This document shows, piece by piece, positions 35,690 through 44,790 of a stretch of DNA of 64,000 nucleotides. The stretch covers positions 7,760-71,759 of the forward strand of contig JBGATH010000025.1 of assembly GCA_044229235.1 (NCBI GenBank). Reading direction: 5' to 3'. The notes under the pieces are model-generated. The model had not been told where the DNA came from. It was given only the letters and a program-made list of their open reading frames with translations, and did not search any database. This DNA is from UKL13-2 sp044229235. Its GTDB lineage: Bacteria; Pseudomonadota; Gammaproteobacteria; Burkholderiales; Usitatibacteraceae. Position numbers and translations under genes: made by a program. Position 1 is the first letter of the stretch. Each line of letters starts with the position of its first letter.

Positions 35690-36454
35690 CTATATCGTGA
35701 GTTCCATCCCGTTTTCCAGCATGCGGGGACGCCACTTGCCGGCATTGCGTCCAATTTCGCTCATCGTCAGATGGATTTCGCCGGGCTTGAGATGCGTCAC
35801 CATGACTTCAACCGGGCGATTCAGCTTTGCCAGTTCCTCGGCGAGCATGCTCGGACAAAGATGCTTGGAAAGCACGGCGATATCGCGTTCCTTGTTCGGG
35901 AAAGCGGTCTCGATGATGAGGTACTTGAGGTTATGCACCCGATTGGCGATCTCCCACAACGCGTCGTTGGTGGTGGTATCGCCGCTGAAAATGAGCGTGG
36001 CGTTGCCGCTGTCAAGGAGAAAGCCGGTAGCCGGTACCGTGTGAACGGCGGGTATCGCGGTAATTTTGCGTCCGTCAAAATCGAGTGTTTCGCCCACCGT
36101 GATCTCGCGGTAGACCATGCACATTTGGTCACCATTCGGGATTTCCGAAAAATCCGGCCAAATCTTCCAGTTGAACAGATGTTCCTTCAACACCTGGATG
36201 GTGGCGGCGGTGCTGTAAATGGTGATGGGCCGGTCACGCATCCAGCACACGGTGTCCACGAGGAAAGGGATACTGGTCACATGGTCAAGGTGGGCGTGCG
36301 AGACAAACACGTGATCAACCTTGACGAGTTGCTCGATGGACAGATCTCCCACGCCCGTGCCGGCATCGACGAGTATGTCGTCGTCGATCAGCATGGAGGT
36401 CGTGCGAAGGTCTCCGCCGATTCCCCCGCTGCATCCCAGCACCCTTATTCGCAT
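35690..36454 (-). CDS. Metallo-beta-lactamase-fold cyclic-nucleotide phosphodiesterase
   Basis: 254 aa with the di-zinc motif SHAHLDH (near residue 52), a further His in AVHTVPA, Asp in IFSGDTTTND and a last His in VTHLKPGE. The overall layout, beginning RVLGCSGGIGG, fits the class II 3',5'-cyclic-nucleotide phosphodiesterase branch better than RNase Z or glyoxalase II. It may hydrolyse cAMP or another signal. It is 48 bp upstream of the GAF-GspE gene on the same strand and likely in its operon. Confidence 0.82.
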   Translation of the reverse strand: MRIRVLGCSGGIGGDLRTTSMLIDDDILVDAGTGVGDLSIEQLVKVDHVFVSHAHLDHVTSIPFLVDTVCWMRDRPITIYSTAATIQVLKEHLFNWKIWPDFSEIPNGDQMCMVYREITVGETLDFDGRKITAIPAVHTVPATGFLLDSGNATLIFSGDTTTNDALWEIANRVHNLKYLIIETAFPNKERDIAVLSKHLCPSMLAEELAKLNRPVEVMVTHLKPGEIHLTMSEIGRNAGKWRPRMLENGMELTI

Positions 36455-36678
36455 GTCCCCTCGCGCGCGGCGCGGCGCGCCGACCGGCGTGCCACATTGT
36501 TTTTACCGGCTCGCCGTTCCAGTACTGCCGAACGACAAAACCCACCAGCCTGATTATGAACTTTTCGCGAACAAAAAGATGTGCACCACCTCACAGGGGC
36601 ATACCGCGATCAGGCGGCACATTCACCGGGCGCAGGCACGCATGCTCCTGGTCGCGTGACGCACGGATTCGGCGCGCG

Positions 36679-37491
36679 TCAAGGCTTGTAGAAGAACTCC
36701 ATTTTCACGCCGGCGATTTCGATCAGGTCGTGGTCACCCAACTGCTGCGCATGCGCGCCCAGCGGTGCGCCATTCACGGTTGGGAAACTGGTCCCCTCAA
36801 CGTGGGTAATGAAGAACCCCGTGGGTCGACGGGTGATGACGGCCACTTGCACGCCGGGTTTGCCAATCGTCGTCAGGTTTTTTGTCAAATCCAGTGTGCG
36901 GCCGGCCGCTGCGCCGGAAAGCACCTGGATCGCGGAATCGCGCGCGGGATTGTTCGGGTCGTGAGCAGCTGCTGCTGCCGGTGCGGCCGGCGGCGGTGAT
37001 GGCGGCATACCCAAGGGTTTCAGATTCGTCTGGGTGTCGGTGCCGACTGCGGGAGGCGCGGCGACCGGTGGAGGAGGCGCCATTGCGGCTGGCGCCGGCG
37101 TGGGGGCGGCGGCCACGACTGCCGCGGGTGCCGGCGCAGCCGCCGGCGCCGGCTTGCGAATGATCATCGTCTTTTCGAAATCGCCAGCCGCGGCCTGGGC
37201 AGGCGCATCATTGAAATACTTGAGCTTGTGCTTGCCGATCTCGATGACGTCGTTGTTCTGCAGAAAATGTTTCTTGATCGGCTTGCCGTTGACAAGCGTG
37301 CCATTGGTGGAATTCAAATCCTCAATGAATGAGTCATTGAGGATGGTGATGATCGCCGCGTGCTCACCGGAAACCGCCAGATTGTCGACCTGGATGTCAT
37401 TGTGAGGTTTGCGCCCGAGAGTGGTCCGCTCTTTGGTGAGCGTAATCTCCTTCAGCACGGTGCCGTCCACACTTAAGATCAGTTTTGCCAT
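36679..37491 (-). CDS. Double FHA-domain protein with Ala/Pro-rich linker
   Basis: 270 aa. The first FHA domain (about 22-95) has the phosphothreonine-binding residues TLGRKPHNDIQVD and SGEHAAI and LNSTNGTLVNG. A low-complexity linker of Ala and Pro spans residues 95-185. The second FHA-like domain (190-270) has degenerate binding residues (TIGKPGVQVAVI) but keeps TVNGAPLG. FHA domains read protein phosphorylation, which fits the PP2C phosphatase gene just upstream; no kinase gene is present, which leaves the phosphorylation source open. Confidence 0.88.
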   Translation of the reverse strand: MAKLILSVDGTVLKEITLTKERTTLGRKPHNDIQVDNLAVSGEHAAIITILNDSFIEDLNSTNGTLVNGKPIKKHFLQNNDVIEIGKHKLKYFNDAPAQAAAGDFEKTMIIRKPAPAAAPAPAAVVAAAPTPAPAAMAPPPPVAAPPAVGTDTQTNLKPLGMPPSPPPAAPAAAAAHDPNNPARDSAIQVLSGAAAGRTLDLTKNLTTIGKPGVQVAVITRRPTGFFITHVEGTSFPTVNGAPLGAHAQQLGDHDLIEIAGVKMEFFYKP

Positions 37492-37558
37492 AGCCGTAAC
37501 CCTAGAAATTAACCTTCAATTGTCTGTTGCCGGGCGGCGCCCGGACTGAAAATATTTC

Positions 37559-38383
37559 TCAGTTGAACCACGATTTCACGGTTGCCCAAAAACCCCGCTC
37601 CACGCCAAATTCCTTTTCGATCCTGACCAGCATGACCGAGACATTATCTCTGCCGCCGGCATCGTTCGCAGCCTGTACAAGCTGTTGCGCGGTCAAGTCG
37701 AGATTTGAGCGCAATGCAATCAGCGTCATCTGGATTTCATCGTCCTCGATCATGTCATTCAATCCGTCCGAGCAGAGCAGGAAGATGTCGTCCTTCTGCA
37801 CATCGTAGGAGTGAATCTCGGCTTCAACTTCGGGATCAATGCCAACCGCGCGGGTAACCAGATTCTTGTTGTGTGACGACCGCGCGTCTTCCTTGGTAAT
37901 CAGCCCGGAATCAATCTGCTCCTGCAGCAGAGAATGATCGCGGGTAACTTGCTCCAGGACGTCGCTGCGCATGCGGTAGAGGCGCGAGTCCCCGATGTGG
38001 CCGACGGTAAGAAAATTGTCGTAAAACACGCATGCCACCAGGGTCGTACCCATGCCTGCGCAATGCGGATCCTTCTGTGCCGCCTCAAAAATGGCCTTGT
38101 TGGCTTTTGCCACCTGCTCCTGCAGCACACGCTGCGAAAGCGCCATCGCCGCATCGCGGCTGAGTTTCTTCAACGCGTCCTTGGTCCAGGCCTCCTGCAG
38201 GCCCGAGGCGATCAAGGACGTGGCCATGCCACTGGCAACCTCGCCAGCGTTATAGCCCCCCATTCCGTCGGCAAGCACCACAATCCCAAGTTCCGGCCGA
38301 GACTCTACGCAGTCCTCGTTATGGCCGCGCACCCGGCCCGGATCGGTGATGCTTACTATCTGCAAAGCATCCGTCAGCGCCAC
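37559..38383 (-). CDS. PP2C-type protein phosphatase (Stp1/PrpC family)
   Basis: 274-aa metal-dependent Ser/Thr phosphatase. Motifs in order: GHNEDC, VLADGMGGYNAGEVAS, GTTLVACVF, GHIGDSRLYR, LCSDGLNDM and GGRDNVSVML, carrying the aspartates that bind two or three metal ions. The GTG at 38383 is preferred to the TTG at 38398 because GGGAGG is 4 nt upstream of it. It is the first gene of the minus-strand signalling block and is divergent from aceE over 556 bp. Confidence 0.93.
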   Translation of the reverse strand: MALTDALQIVSITDPGRVRGHNEDCVESRPELGIVVLADGMGGYNAGEVASGMATSLIASGLQEAWTKDALKKLSRDAAMALSQRVLQEQVAKANKAIFEAAQKDPHCAGMGTTLVACVFYDNFLTVGHIGDSRLYRMRSDVLEQVTRDHSLLQEQIDSGLITKEDARSSHNKNLVTRAVGIDPEVEAEIHSYDVQKDDIFLLCSDGLNDMIEDDEIQMTLIALRSNLDLTAQQLVQAANDAGGRDNVSVMLVRIEKEFGVERGFWATVKSWFN

Positions 38384-38939
38384 GAATCCTCCCAACAACC
38401 AAGTTGTCGTTCATGCATCTTGGTAGCTTCGCCTTTACATTCTTATTCAACAAGACGCAAGCAATGGCACGCATTGCCCGTCAAGCCAGTCGCCACACCC
38501 AAATGCTCTTATTAATAATAGCTTAAAATAACTATTTAAGAAACACTTACGAAAATAGCGCAATGTGCCTGATTTTACAAGAAGAAAATACTCAACCCTA
38601 GGCAAATCCACCGCCTGTTGACCGTACATCCCGCCGCTACCCGCAGCCTAACTTTGCGCAGGCCGCAAGGCAAGTGCGAAGACACGCCCTCCCGCAATCT
38701 TCCCGTTGCAACTCAAAATGCCGCGGCGCCGGGGATGTACCCCGAAACGCCACGCCCAAAACTGATCCTTTTCCGGGCGAAACGTTGACGCAACCGGTCC
38801 TTGCCAGCCGATGCTGGTTTGAAACGTATATTGCATCGCTCATTTCCAAGGTGCTTTTCCCGTCCGCACCTTGGCACCTCCATCGTCTATAAGGTCTAAT
38901 ATCGGCGACACCCAACAAAAATAGACGAGGAGCACTTCA
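38384..38939. other. Divergent intergenic region between PP2C gene and aceE
   Basis: 556 bp holding the promoters of two divergent operons. 38500-38600 is markedly AT-rich and includes the dyad CTTAAA-N7-TTTAAG at 38522-38540, a possible operator or promoter of the minus-strand block. The half near aceE carries a sigma-70 promoter candidate. The short open frames here have no ribosome site or recognisable product and were not called. Confidence 0.55.
38871..38900 (+). promoter_or_regulatory. Candidate sigma-70 promoter of aceE
   Basis: TTGGCA at 38871-38876 and TCTAAT at 38895-38900 each differ from consensus at one position, with an 18-bp spacer. Transcription would start near 38907, about 33 nt before the ATG. 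No PdhR gene or operator is visible. Confidence 0.55.
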
Positions 38940-41612
38940 ATGGACCGCCCCGCTTTCCTTGAAACTGACGTGGACCCGCAGGAAACGCGGGAGTGGCTGG
39001 AAGCACTGGATGGCGTGCTGGAGGCCGCAGGCCCGGAACGCGCACACTTTCTTCTCGAAACCCTGGTCGACAAGGCCCGCCGCTCGGGAGCCCACCTTCC
39101 CTATTCGGCCAATACTGCCTACATCAATTCGATCCCGCCGCACGCGGAAGAGCCGATGCCCGGAGACCCCGAGATCGAGCACCGCGTCCGCTCCCTGATC
39201 CGCTGGAACGCCATTGCCATGGTATTGCGCGCCAACAAGGAAAACTCGGAGCTTGGCGGGCATATTGCAAGTTACCAGTCGGCTGCCAATCTCTATGACA
39301 TAGGCTTCGACCATTTTTGGCATGCGCCGTCCGCTACGCATGGCGGCGACCTGATTTTCATGCAGGGCCATTCCTCGCCCGGGGTGTATGCCAGAGCGTT
39401 CCTCGAGGGGCGCATCAGCGAAGAGCAGCTCGAGAATTTCCGCCGTGACGTGGACGGCAAGGGCGTCACCAGCTACCCGCACCCTTGGCTGATGCCGGAC
39501 TTCTGGCAGTTTCCGACGGTGTCCATGGGCCTCGGGCCCTTGCAGGCCATCTACCAGGCCCGCTTCATGAAGTACCTCCACAACCGTGGCATCGCCAACA
39601 CCGAGGGCCGCAAGGTCTGGGCGTTCATGGGCGATGGTGAAATGGACGAGCCGGAATCGCTGGGCGCCATCGCCCTGGCATCACGCGAGGGTCTGGATAA
39701 CCTGATTTTCGTCGTCAATTGCAACCTGCAACGGCTTGATGGCCCGGTGCGCGGCAACGGCAAGATCATCCAGGAACTCGAGGCCGATTTCCGCGGTTCC
39801 GGATGGAATGTGCTGAAGGTGATCTGGGGACGCTACTGGGATCCGCTGCTGGCGAAGGACCGGGACGGCCTGCTGCAGCGGCGCATGATGGAGGCGGTCG
39901 ACGGCGAGTACCAGAACTACAAGGCACGCGACGGCGCCTATGTGCGCAAACACTTCTTCGGCAAGTACCCCGAGCTGGAAAAGATGGTCGCGTCCATGAC
40001 CGACGACGACATCTGGCGCCTTAATCGCGGCGGCCTTGATCCTTACAAGGTATACGCAGCCTACTCGAGCGCCGTGAATCACAAGGGCCAACCCACTGTG
40101 ATCCTCGCCAAGACGGTCAAGGGCTATGGCATGGGCAAGTCTGGTGAAGGCCAGATGGCCACGCACCAGCAAAAGAAGATGGATATCGGCTCCCTGAAGC
40201 AATTCCGCGATCGCTTCAATATTCCACTTACCGATGAAGCACTGGCCGACATTCCCTTTTTCAAACCGGCCGAGGACAGCCCAGAACTCAAGTACCTCAA
40301 GAGTGCGCGCGAAAAACTGGGCGGCTCGCTGCCCGTCCGGCAGCACAACATCCCGCCATTGAAGGTGCCGGATCTGTCGATATTCGAGCCGCTGCTGAAA
40401 AGCACGGAAGAACGCGAAATCTCCACAACCATGGCTTTCGTGCGTGCATTCACCGCGCTTACCCGCGACAAGGAACTCGGCCCGCGCCTGGTGCCGATCG
40501 TCGCCGACGAGTCGCGAACGTTCGGCATGGAGGGCTTGTTCCGGCAGCTGGGGATCTATTCCTCCGTCGGCCAGCTGTATGAGCCGGTCGACTCGGGCGA
40601 ACTGATGTTCTACAAGGAAGACAAGGCCGGCCAGATCCTGCAGGAAGGCATCAATGAGGCAGGCGCGTTCTGTTCATGGATGGCGGCGGGCACCAGCTAC
40701 GCCAATCACGGCCAGCACATGATTCCGTTCTACATCTTCTATTCGATGTTCGGCTTCCAGCGCATCGGCGACCTGGCCTGGGCGGCAGGGGACATGCAGG
40801 CACGCGGCTTCCTGCTCGGCGGAACCTCGGGGCGCACCACGCTCAATGGTGAAGGCCTGCAGCACGAAGATGGTCATTCGCACCTGATGTCGGCCACCAT
40901 CCCCAACTGCATTTCGTATGACCCGACGTTCAGCTATGAACTCGCGGTGATCATGCATGACGGCCTCAAGCGCATGTACGAAAAGATGGAACCCATCTAT
41001 TACTACATCACCGTCATGAACGAGAACTACACGCATCCGGCAATGCCCAAAGGCGCCGAGGCGCACATTCTCAAGGGCATGTATCTGTTCCGCGATGGCA
41101 GCGATGCGAAGAAGCCGCGCGTACAGCTGCTGGGATCCGGCACGATTTTCCGCGAGGTGATTGCGGCAAGCGAACTGCTGGAACTCGACTGGGGCGTGGC
41201 GTCGGACCTGTGGAGCTGCCCGTCATTCACCGAACTTCGCCGCGACGGCATGGCAGCGGAGCGCCACAACCTGCTGCACCCGGAAGGCGAGCAGCAACTG
41301 CCGTTCGTAGCCCAGATGCTGAAGGGCCGCAAAGGGCCGGCTGTTTCCGCCACCGATTACATGCGAAGCTTTGCCGACCAGATCCGGCCCTTCATTACCG
41401 ACCGGCGCTACACCGTCCTGGGCACGGATGGATTCGGCCGCTCGGATACGCGAAACCAGCTGCGCAAATTTTTTGAGGTCAACCGCTACTACGTGGTCGT
41501 GGCCGCACTCAAGGCACTGGCCGACGACGGTCAAATCCAGGCCAAGGTTGTGGCGGAAGCCATGAAAAAGTACGCCATCGACCCCACCCGCCCGGCACCG
41601 TGGACGGTTTGA
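38940..41612 (+). CDS. aceE: Pyruvate dehydrogenase E1 component (homodimeric)
   Basis: 890 aa (E. coli 887). Thiamine diphosphate-dependent decarboxylase that starts conversion of pyruvate to acetyl-CoA. The TPP motif is visible as GDGEMDEPESLGAI near residue 230 with NCNLQRLDGPV about 30 residues later; LGGTSGRTTLNGEGLQHEDG marks the second half. The ATG at 38940 is preceded by GAGGAG 7 nt upstream. It heads the aceE-aceF-lpd operon (36 and 10 bp spacing). The N-terminus, MDRPAFLETDVDPQET, fits the interaction region that binds E2. Confidence 0.98.
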   Translation: MDRPAFLETDVDPQETREWLEALDGVLEAAGPERAHFLLETLVDKARRSGAHLPYSANTAYINSIPPHAEEPMPGDPEIEHRVRSLIRWNAIAMVLRANKENSELGGHIASYQSAANLYDIGFDHFWHAPSATHGGDLIFMQGHSSPGVYARAFLEGRISEEQLENFRRDVDGKGVTSYPHPWLMPDFWQFPTVSMGLGPLQAIYQARFMKYLHNRGIANTEGRKVWAFMGDGEMDEPESLGAIALASREGLDNLIFVVNCNLQRLDGPVRGNGKIIQELEADFRGSGWNVLKVIWGRYWDPLLAKDRDGLLQRRMMEAVDGEYQNYKARDGAYVRKHFFGKYPELEKMVASMTDDDIWRLNRGGLDPYKVYAAYSSAVNHKGQPTVILAKTVKGYGMGKSGEGQMATHQQKKMDIGSLKQFRDRFNIPLTDEALADIPFFKPAEDSPELKYLKSAREKLGGSLPVRQHNIPPLKVPDLSIFEPLLKSTEEREISTTMAFVRAFTALTRDKELGPRLVPIVADESRTFGMEGLFRQLGIYSSVGQLYEPVDSGELMFYKEDKAGQILQEGINEAGAFCSWMAAGTSYANHGQHMIPFYIFYSMFGFQRIGDLAWAAGDMQARGFLLGGTSGRTTLNGEGLQHEDGHSHLMSATIPNCISYDPTFSYELAVIMHDGLKRMYEKMEPIYYYITVMNENYTHPAMPKGAEAHILKGMYLFRDGSDAKKPRVQLLGSGTIFREVIAASELLELDWGVASDLWSCPSFTELRRDGMAAERHNLLHPEGEQQLPFVAQMLKGRKGPAVSATDYMRSFADQIRPFITDRRYTVLGTDGFGRSDTRNQLRKFFEVNRYYVVVAALKALADDGQIQAKVVAEAMKKYAIDPTRPAPWTV

Positions 41613-41648
41613 GTACGCCGACAAGAAAAAGAACCTGGAGGAAGAACA

Positions 41649-42950
41649 GTGGCAAACCTCGTTGAAGTAAAAGTACCCGACATCGGCGACTTTGCGGATA
41701 TTCCGGTCATCGAAATCCTGGTCAAGCCGGGAGACACCGTCAAGAAGGAAGATTCGCTGATTTCGCTCGAGAGCGACAAGGCCACCATGGAAGTGCCTTC
41801 GTCGCATGCCGGCGTCGTCAAGGAGATCAAGCTCAAGCTGGGCGACAAGGTATCGATGGGCAGCGTGGTACTGGTGCTGGAGGAATCGGCTGGCGCAGCG
41901 GCGACTCCCGCCCCGGCGCCTGCGCCAACCCCGCCAGCGCCAACGCCCGCGCGAGCCGCGCAGCCTGCGGCGGCACCTGCGCCCGCGCCAAAACCTGCGC
42001 CGGCTGCCACCGCGACGCTCGCCGCGGCCGAGCCGATTCCCGCCAGCGTGCATGCAAGTCCCTCGATCCGCGCCTTCGCGCGCGAGCTCGGCGTGGATCT
42101 GACCAAGGTGAAGGGTACGGCGCCGAAGGGCCGCATCACCAAGGAAGACGTCCAGGGCTTCGTCAAGGCAGAACTGTCCAAGCCCAAGGGTGCTGCGTCC
42201 GCCGGCGGCGGCTTCGCCTTCCCGGAAATGCCTCCGGTCGATTTCACCAAGTTCGGCGAAATTGAAACGCGCGCACTGTCGCGCATCAAGAAGCTGTCGG
42301 GTAACAACCTCGCCCGCAACTGGGTGATGATCCCGCACGTGACGCAGCAGGACGAGGCCGACATTACCGAGGTCGAGGCTTTCCGCGTCAAGACCAACGA
42401 GGAGAATGCCAAGAGCGGGGCAAAGGTGACGATGCTCGCCTTCCTCATCAAGGCCAGTGTCGCGGCACTCAAGAAGTTTCCCGAGTTCAATGCGTCCCTC
42501 GAGCCCGGCGGCGAGAACCTGATTCTGAAGAAGTACTACAACATCGGCTTCGCCGCCGATACGCCGAACGGCCTGGTGGTGCCGGTGATCAAGAATGCCG
42601 ATCGCAAGTCGGTGCTGGAGATCGCCCGGGAAATGACCGACCTGTCCGCCAAGGCGCGCGAGGGCAAGCTCTCCCCCACCGAAATGTCGGGGGGCTGCTT
42701 CTCGATTTCCTCGCTGGGCGGCATTGGTGGCACTTTCTTCACGCCGATCATCAATGCCCCGGAAGTGGCTATTCTCGGCGTCTCGAAGTCATCGATGAAG
42801 CCTGTGTGGAACGGCAAGGAATTCGTTCCCCGCCTGATCCTGCCCCTGTCGCTTTCCTATGACCACCGTGTCGTCGACGGTGCGGCCGGCGCGCGATTCA
42901 CCACCTATCTCGCGGGGTTGATGTCCGACATCCGCAAGCTCGTGCTGTAG
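41649..42950 (+). CDS. aceF: Dihydrolipoyl acetyltransferase, pyruvate dehydrogenase E2
   Basis: 433 aa: one N-terminal lipoyl domain (1-78) with the lipoylated Lys in ESDKATMEVPS, an Ala/Pro linker (80-125), the E1/E3-binding domain (SPSIRAFARELGVDLTKVKG) and the catalytic domain ending in the active-site SYDHRVVDG. E. coli AceF has three lipoyl domains; one is common in betaproteobacteria. The start is GTG at 41649 with GGAGGAAG 4-11 nt before it. The lipoyl domain is nearly identical to that of the next gene. Confidence 0.97.
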   Translation: MANLVEVKVPDIGDFADIPVIEILVKPGDTVKKEDSLISLESDKATMEVPSSHAGVVKEIKLKLGDKVSMGSVVLVLEESAGAAATPAPAPAPTPPAPTPARAAQPAAAPAPAPKPAPAATATLAAAEPIPASVHASPSIRAFARELGVDLTKVKGTAPKGRITKEDVQGFVKAELSKPKGAASAGGGFAFPEMPPVDFTKFGEIETRALSRIKKLSGNNLARNWVMIPHVTQQDEADITEVEAFRVKTNEENAKSGAKVTMLAFLIKASVAALKKFPEFNASLEPGGENLILKKYYNIGFAADTPNGLVVPVIKNADRKSVLEIAREMTDLSAKAREGKLSPTEMSGGCFSISSLGGIGGTFFTPIINAPEVAILGVSKSSMKPVWNGKEFVPRLILPLSLSYDHRVVDGAAGARFTTYLAGLMSDIRKLVL

Positions 42951-42960
42951 GGGGCGCGCC

Positions 42961-44745
42961 ATGGCCAATCTGGTTGAAGTGAAGGTTCCCGATATCGGCG
43001 ATTTCGCCGACATTCCTATCATCGAAATCCTCGTCAAGCCTGGCGACACCATCAAGAAAGAGGACTCGCTGGTCTCGCTGGAAAGCGACAAGGCAACGAT
43101 GGAAGTGCCCTCCTCGCACGCCGGCGTGGTGAAGGAGCTCAAGGTCAAGCTCGGCGACAAGGTCTCGATGGGCAGCGTCATCCTGGTGGTCGAGGCAAGC
43201 GAGTCTGCGCCAGCGCCCGCGCCGGCTGTGGCGGCCCCGCCGACCGCGACAGCGGCGCCTGCTGCCACCAAGGCCGCAGCGCCTGCCCCGGCAGGGTCGT
43301 ACACCGGAAAGGTCGACGCCACCTGCGACATGCTGGTGCTTGGCGCCGGTCCCGGTGGCTATTCGGCAGCATTTCGCGCAGCGGATCTCGGCATGAAAAC
43401 GGTCATCGTCGAACGCTATGCGCAACTCGGCGGCGTGTGTCTCAACGTCGGCTGCATTCCCTCAAAAGCGCTGTTGCACGTGGCGGCGATCGCCGACGAA
43501 GTGCGGCAGATGGAAGCCCACGGCATCATTTTCGGCAAGCAGGAAATTCAGCTCGACGGCCTCAGAAAATACAAGGAAAAGGTAGTCAGCAAGCTGACCG
43601 GCGGCCTCGCCGGCATGGCCAAGATGCGCAAGGTCGAAGTGGTGCGTGGCGTGGGCCAGTTTCTCGACGCGAATCACCTGGTGGTGGAAATGACCAGCGG
43701 CGACGGGCAGGAAAAGACTGGCGAGAAAAAGGTGGTGCGCTTTGAGAAAGCCACCATCGCCGCCGGCTCGCAAGTCGTGCGCCTGCCCTTCATCCCCGAT
43801 GACCCGCGCATCGTCGATTCCACCGGCGCGCTGGCGCTGAAGGAAATTCCCAAAAAGTTGCTGGTGATCGGTGGCGGCATCATCGGCCTCGAGATGGGCA
43901 CCGTCTATTCCACCTTGGGCGCGCGTCTCGATGTCGTCGAAATGCTCGATGGACTGATGCCGGGCGCCGACCGCGACCTCGTCAGGGTCTGGCAGAAGAT
44001 GAACGAATCGCGCTTCGACAACATCATGGTGAAAACCAGGACGGTGGGCGTTGAGGCGAAGAAGGATGGCATTTATGTCACTTTCGAAGGGGAGAAAGCA
44101 CCGAAGGATCCGCAGCGCTACGACATGGCACTGATGAGCGTCGGCCGCTCACCAAACGGCAAGAAGATCAGCGCCGACAAGGCCGGCGTCGCGGTCACCG
44201 ATCGCGGTTTCATCCCGGTCGATTCGCAGATGCGCACAAATGTGCCGCACATCTTCGCCATCGGCGACATCGTCGGCCAGCCGATGCTGGCGCACAAGGC
44301 CGTGCACGAAGGCCACATTGCCGCCGAAGTGGCCGCCGGACAGAAGTCGTTCTTCGATGCGCGCGTAATCCCCAGCGTGGCCTACACCGACCCGGAAGTG
44401 GCCTGGGTGGGAGAGACCGAAGACAGCTGCAAGGCCAAGGGAATCAAGTTCGGCAAGAGTACGTTCCCATGGGCCGCGTCAGGACGCGCGATCGCCAATG
44501 GTCGCGACGAAGGCTTCACCAAGCTGATCGTCGACAGCGAAACCCATCGGGTCATCGGCGGCGGCATCGTCGGCACACACGCCGGTGACCTCATCAGCGA
44601 ACTGGCGCTGGCCATCGAGATGGGCTGCGACCCAACCGACATCGCCAAGACGATTCACCCGCACCCGACGCTGGGCGAATCGGTCGGAATGGCCGCTGAA
44701 GTGTTCGAAGGCACCTGCACCGACCTGCCGCCGGCGAGGAAGTAG
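42961..44745 (+). CDS. lpdA: Dihydrolipoyl dehydrogenase (E3) with N-terminal lipoyl domain
   Basis: 594 aa, longer than the usual 470 because residues 1-80 are a lipoyl domain fused through an Ala/Pro linker to the flavoprotein. The redox pair is in GGVCLNVGCIPSKALLH, the FAD motif is LVLGAGPGGYSAAF, the NAD motif VIGGGIIGLEMG, and the His-Glu pair is in HPHPTLGESV. This fusion is the known betaproteobacterial pyruvate dehydrogenase E3 (like neisserial P64k). It reoxidises lipoate in the complex. A palindromic repeat once lay just downstream, now split by an IS. Confidence 0.97.
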   Translation: MANLVEVKVPDIGDFADIPIIEILVKPGDTIKKEDSLVSLESDKATMEVPSSHAGVVKELKVKLGDKVSMGSVILVVEASESAPAPAPAVAAPPTATAAPAATKAAAPAPAGSYTGKVDATCDMLVLGAGPGGYSAAFRAADLGMKTVIVERYAQLGGVCLNVGCIPSKALLHVAAIADEVRQMEAHGIIFGKQEIQLDGLRKYKEKVVSKLTGGLAGMAKMRKVEVVRGVGQFLDANHLVVEMTSGDGQEKTGEKKVVRFEKATIAAGSQVVRLPFIPDDPRIVDSTGALALKEIPKKLLVIGGGIIGLEMGTVYSTLGARLDVVEMLDGLMPGADRDLVRVWQKMNESRFDNIMVKTRTVGVEAKKDGIYVTFEGEKAPKDPQRYDMALMSVGRSPNGKKISADKAGVAVTDRGFIPVDSQMRTNVPHIFAIGDIVGQPMLAHKAVHEGHIAAEVAAGQKSFFDARVIPSVAYTDPEVAWVGETEDSCKAKGIKFGKSTFPWAASGRAIANGRDEGFTKLIVDSETHRVIGGGIVGTHAGDLISELALAIEMGCDPTDIAKTIHPHPTLGESVGMAAEVFEGTCTDLPPARK

Positions 44746-44755
44746 CCCGGCCATC

Positions 44756-44790
44756 AAACTCCAGCACTGGCGCGGCTCCCAGGCCATTTT
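44756..44790. repeat. 66-bp palindromic repeat, copy E, left half
   Basis: Left arm AAACTCCAGCACTGGCGCGG and loop side CAGGCCATTTT, ending exactly at the IS left end. Joined to 45841-45871 after removing the IS and one TTTT, it rebuilds a 66-bp palindrome. It lies 10 bp after the lpd stop. Confidence 0.88.

Noticed and set aside
38637..38918. 93-codon frame upstream of aceE
   Set aside because: It covers the aceE promoter region on the opposite strand, has no ribosome site, and its protein resembles nothing known.
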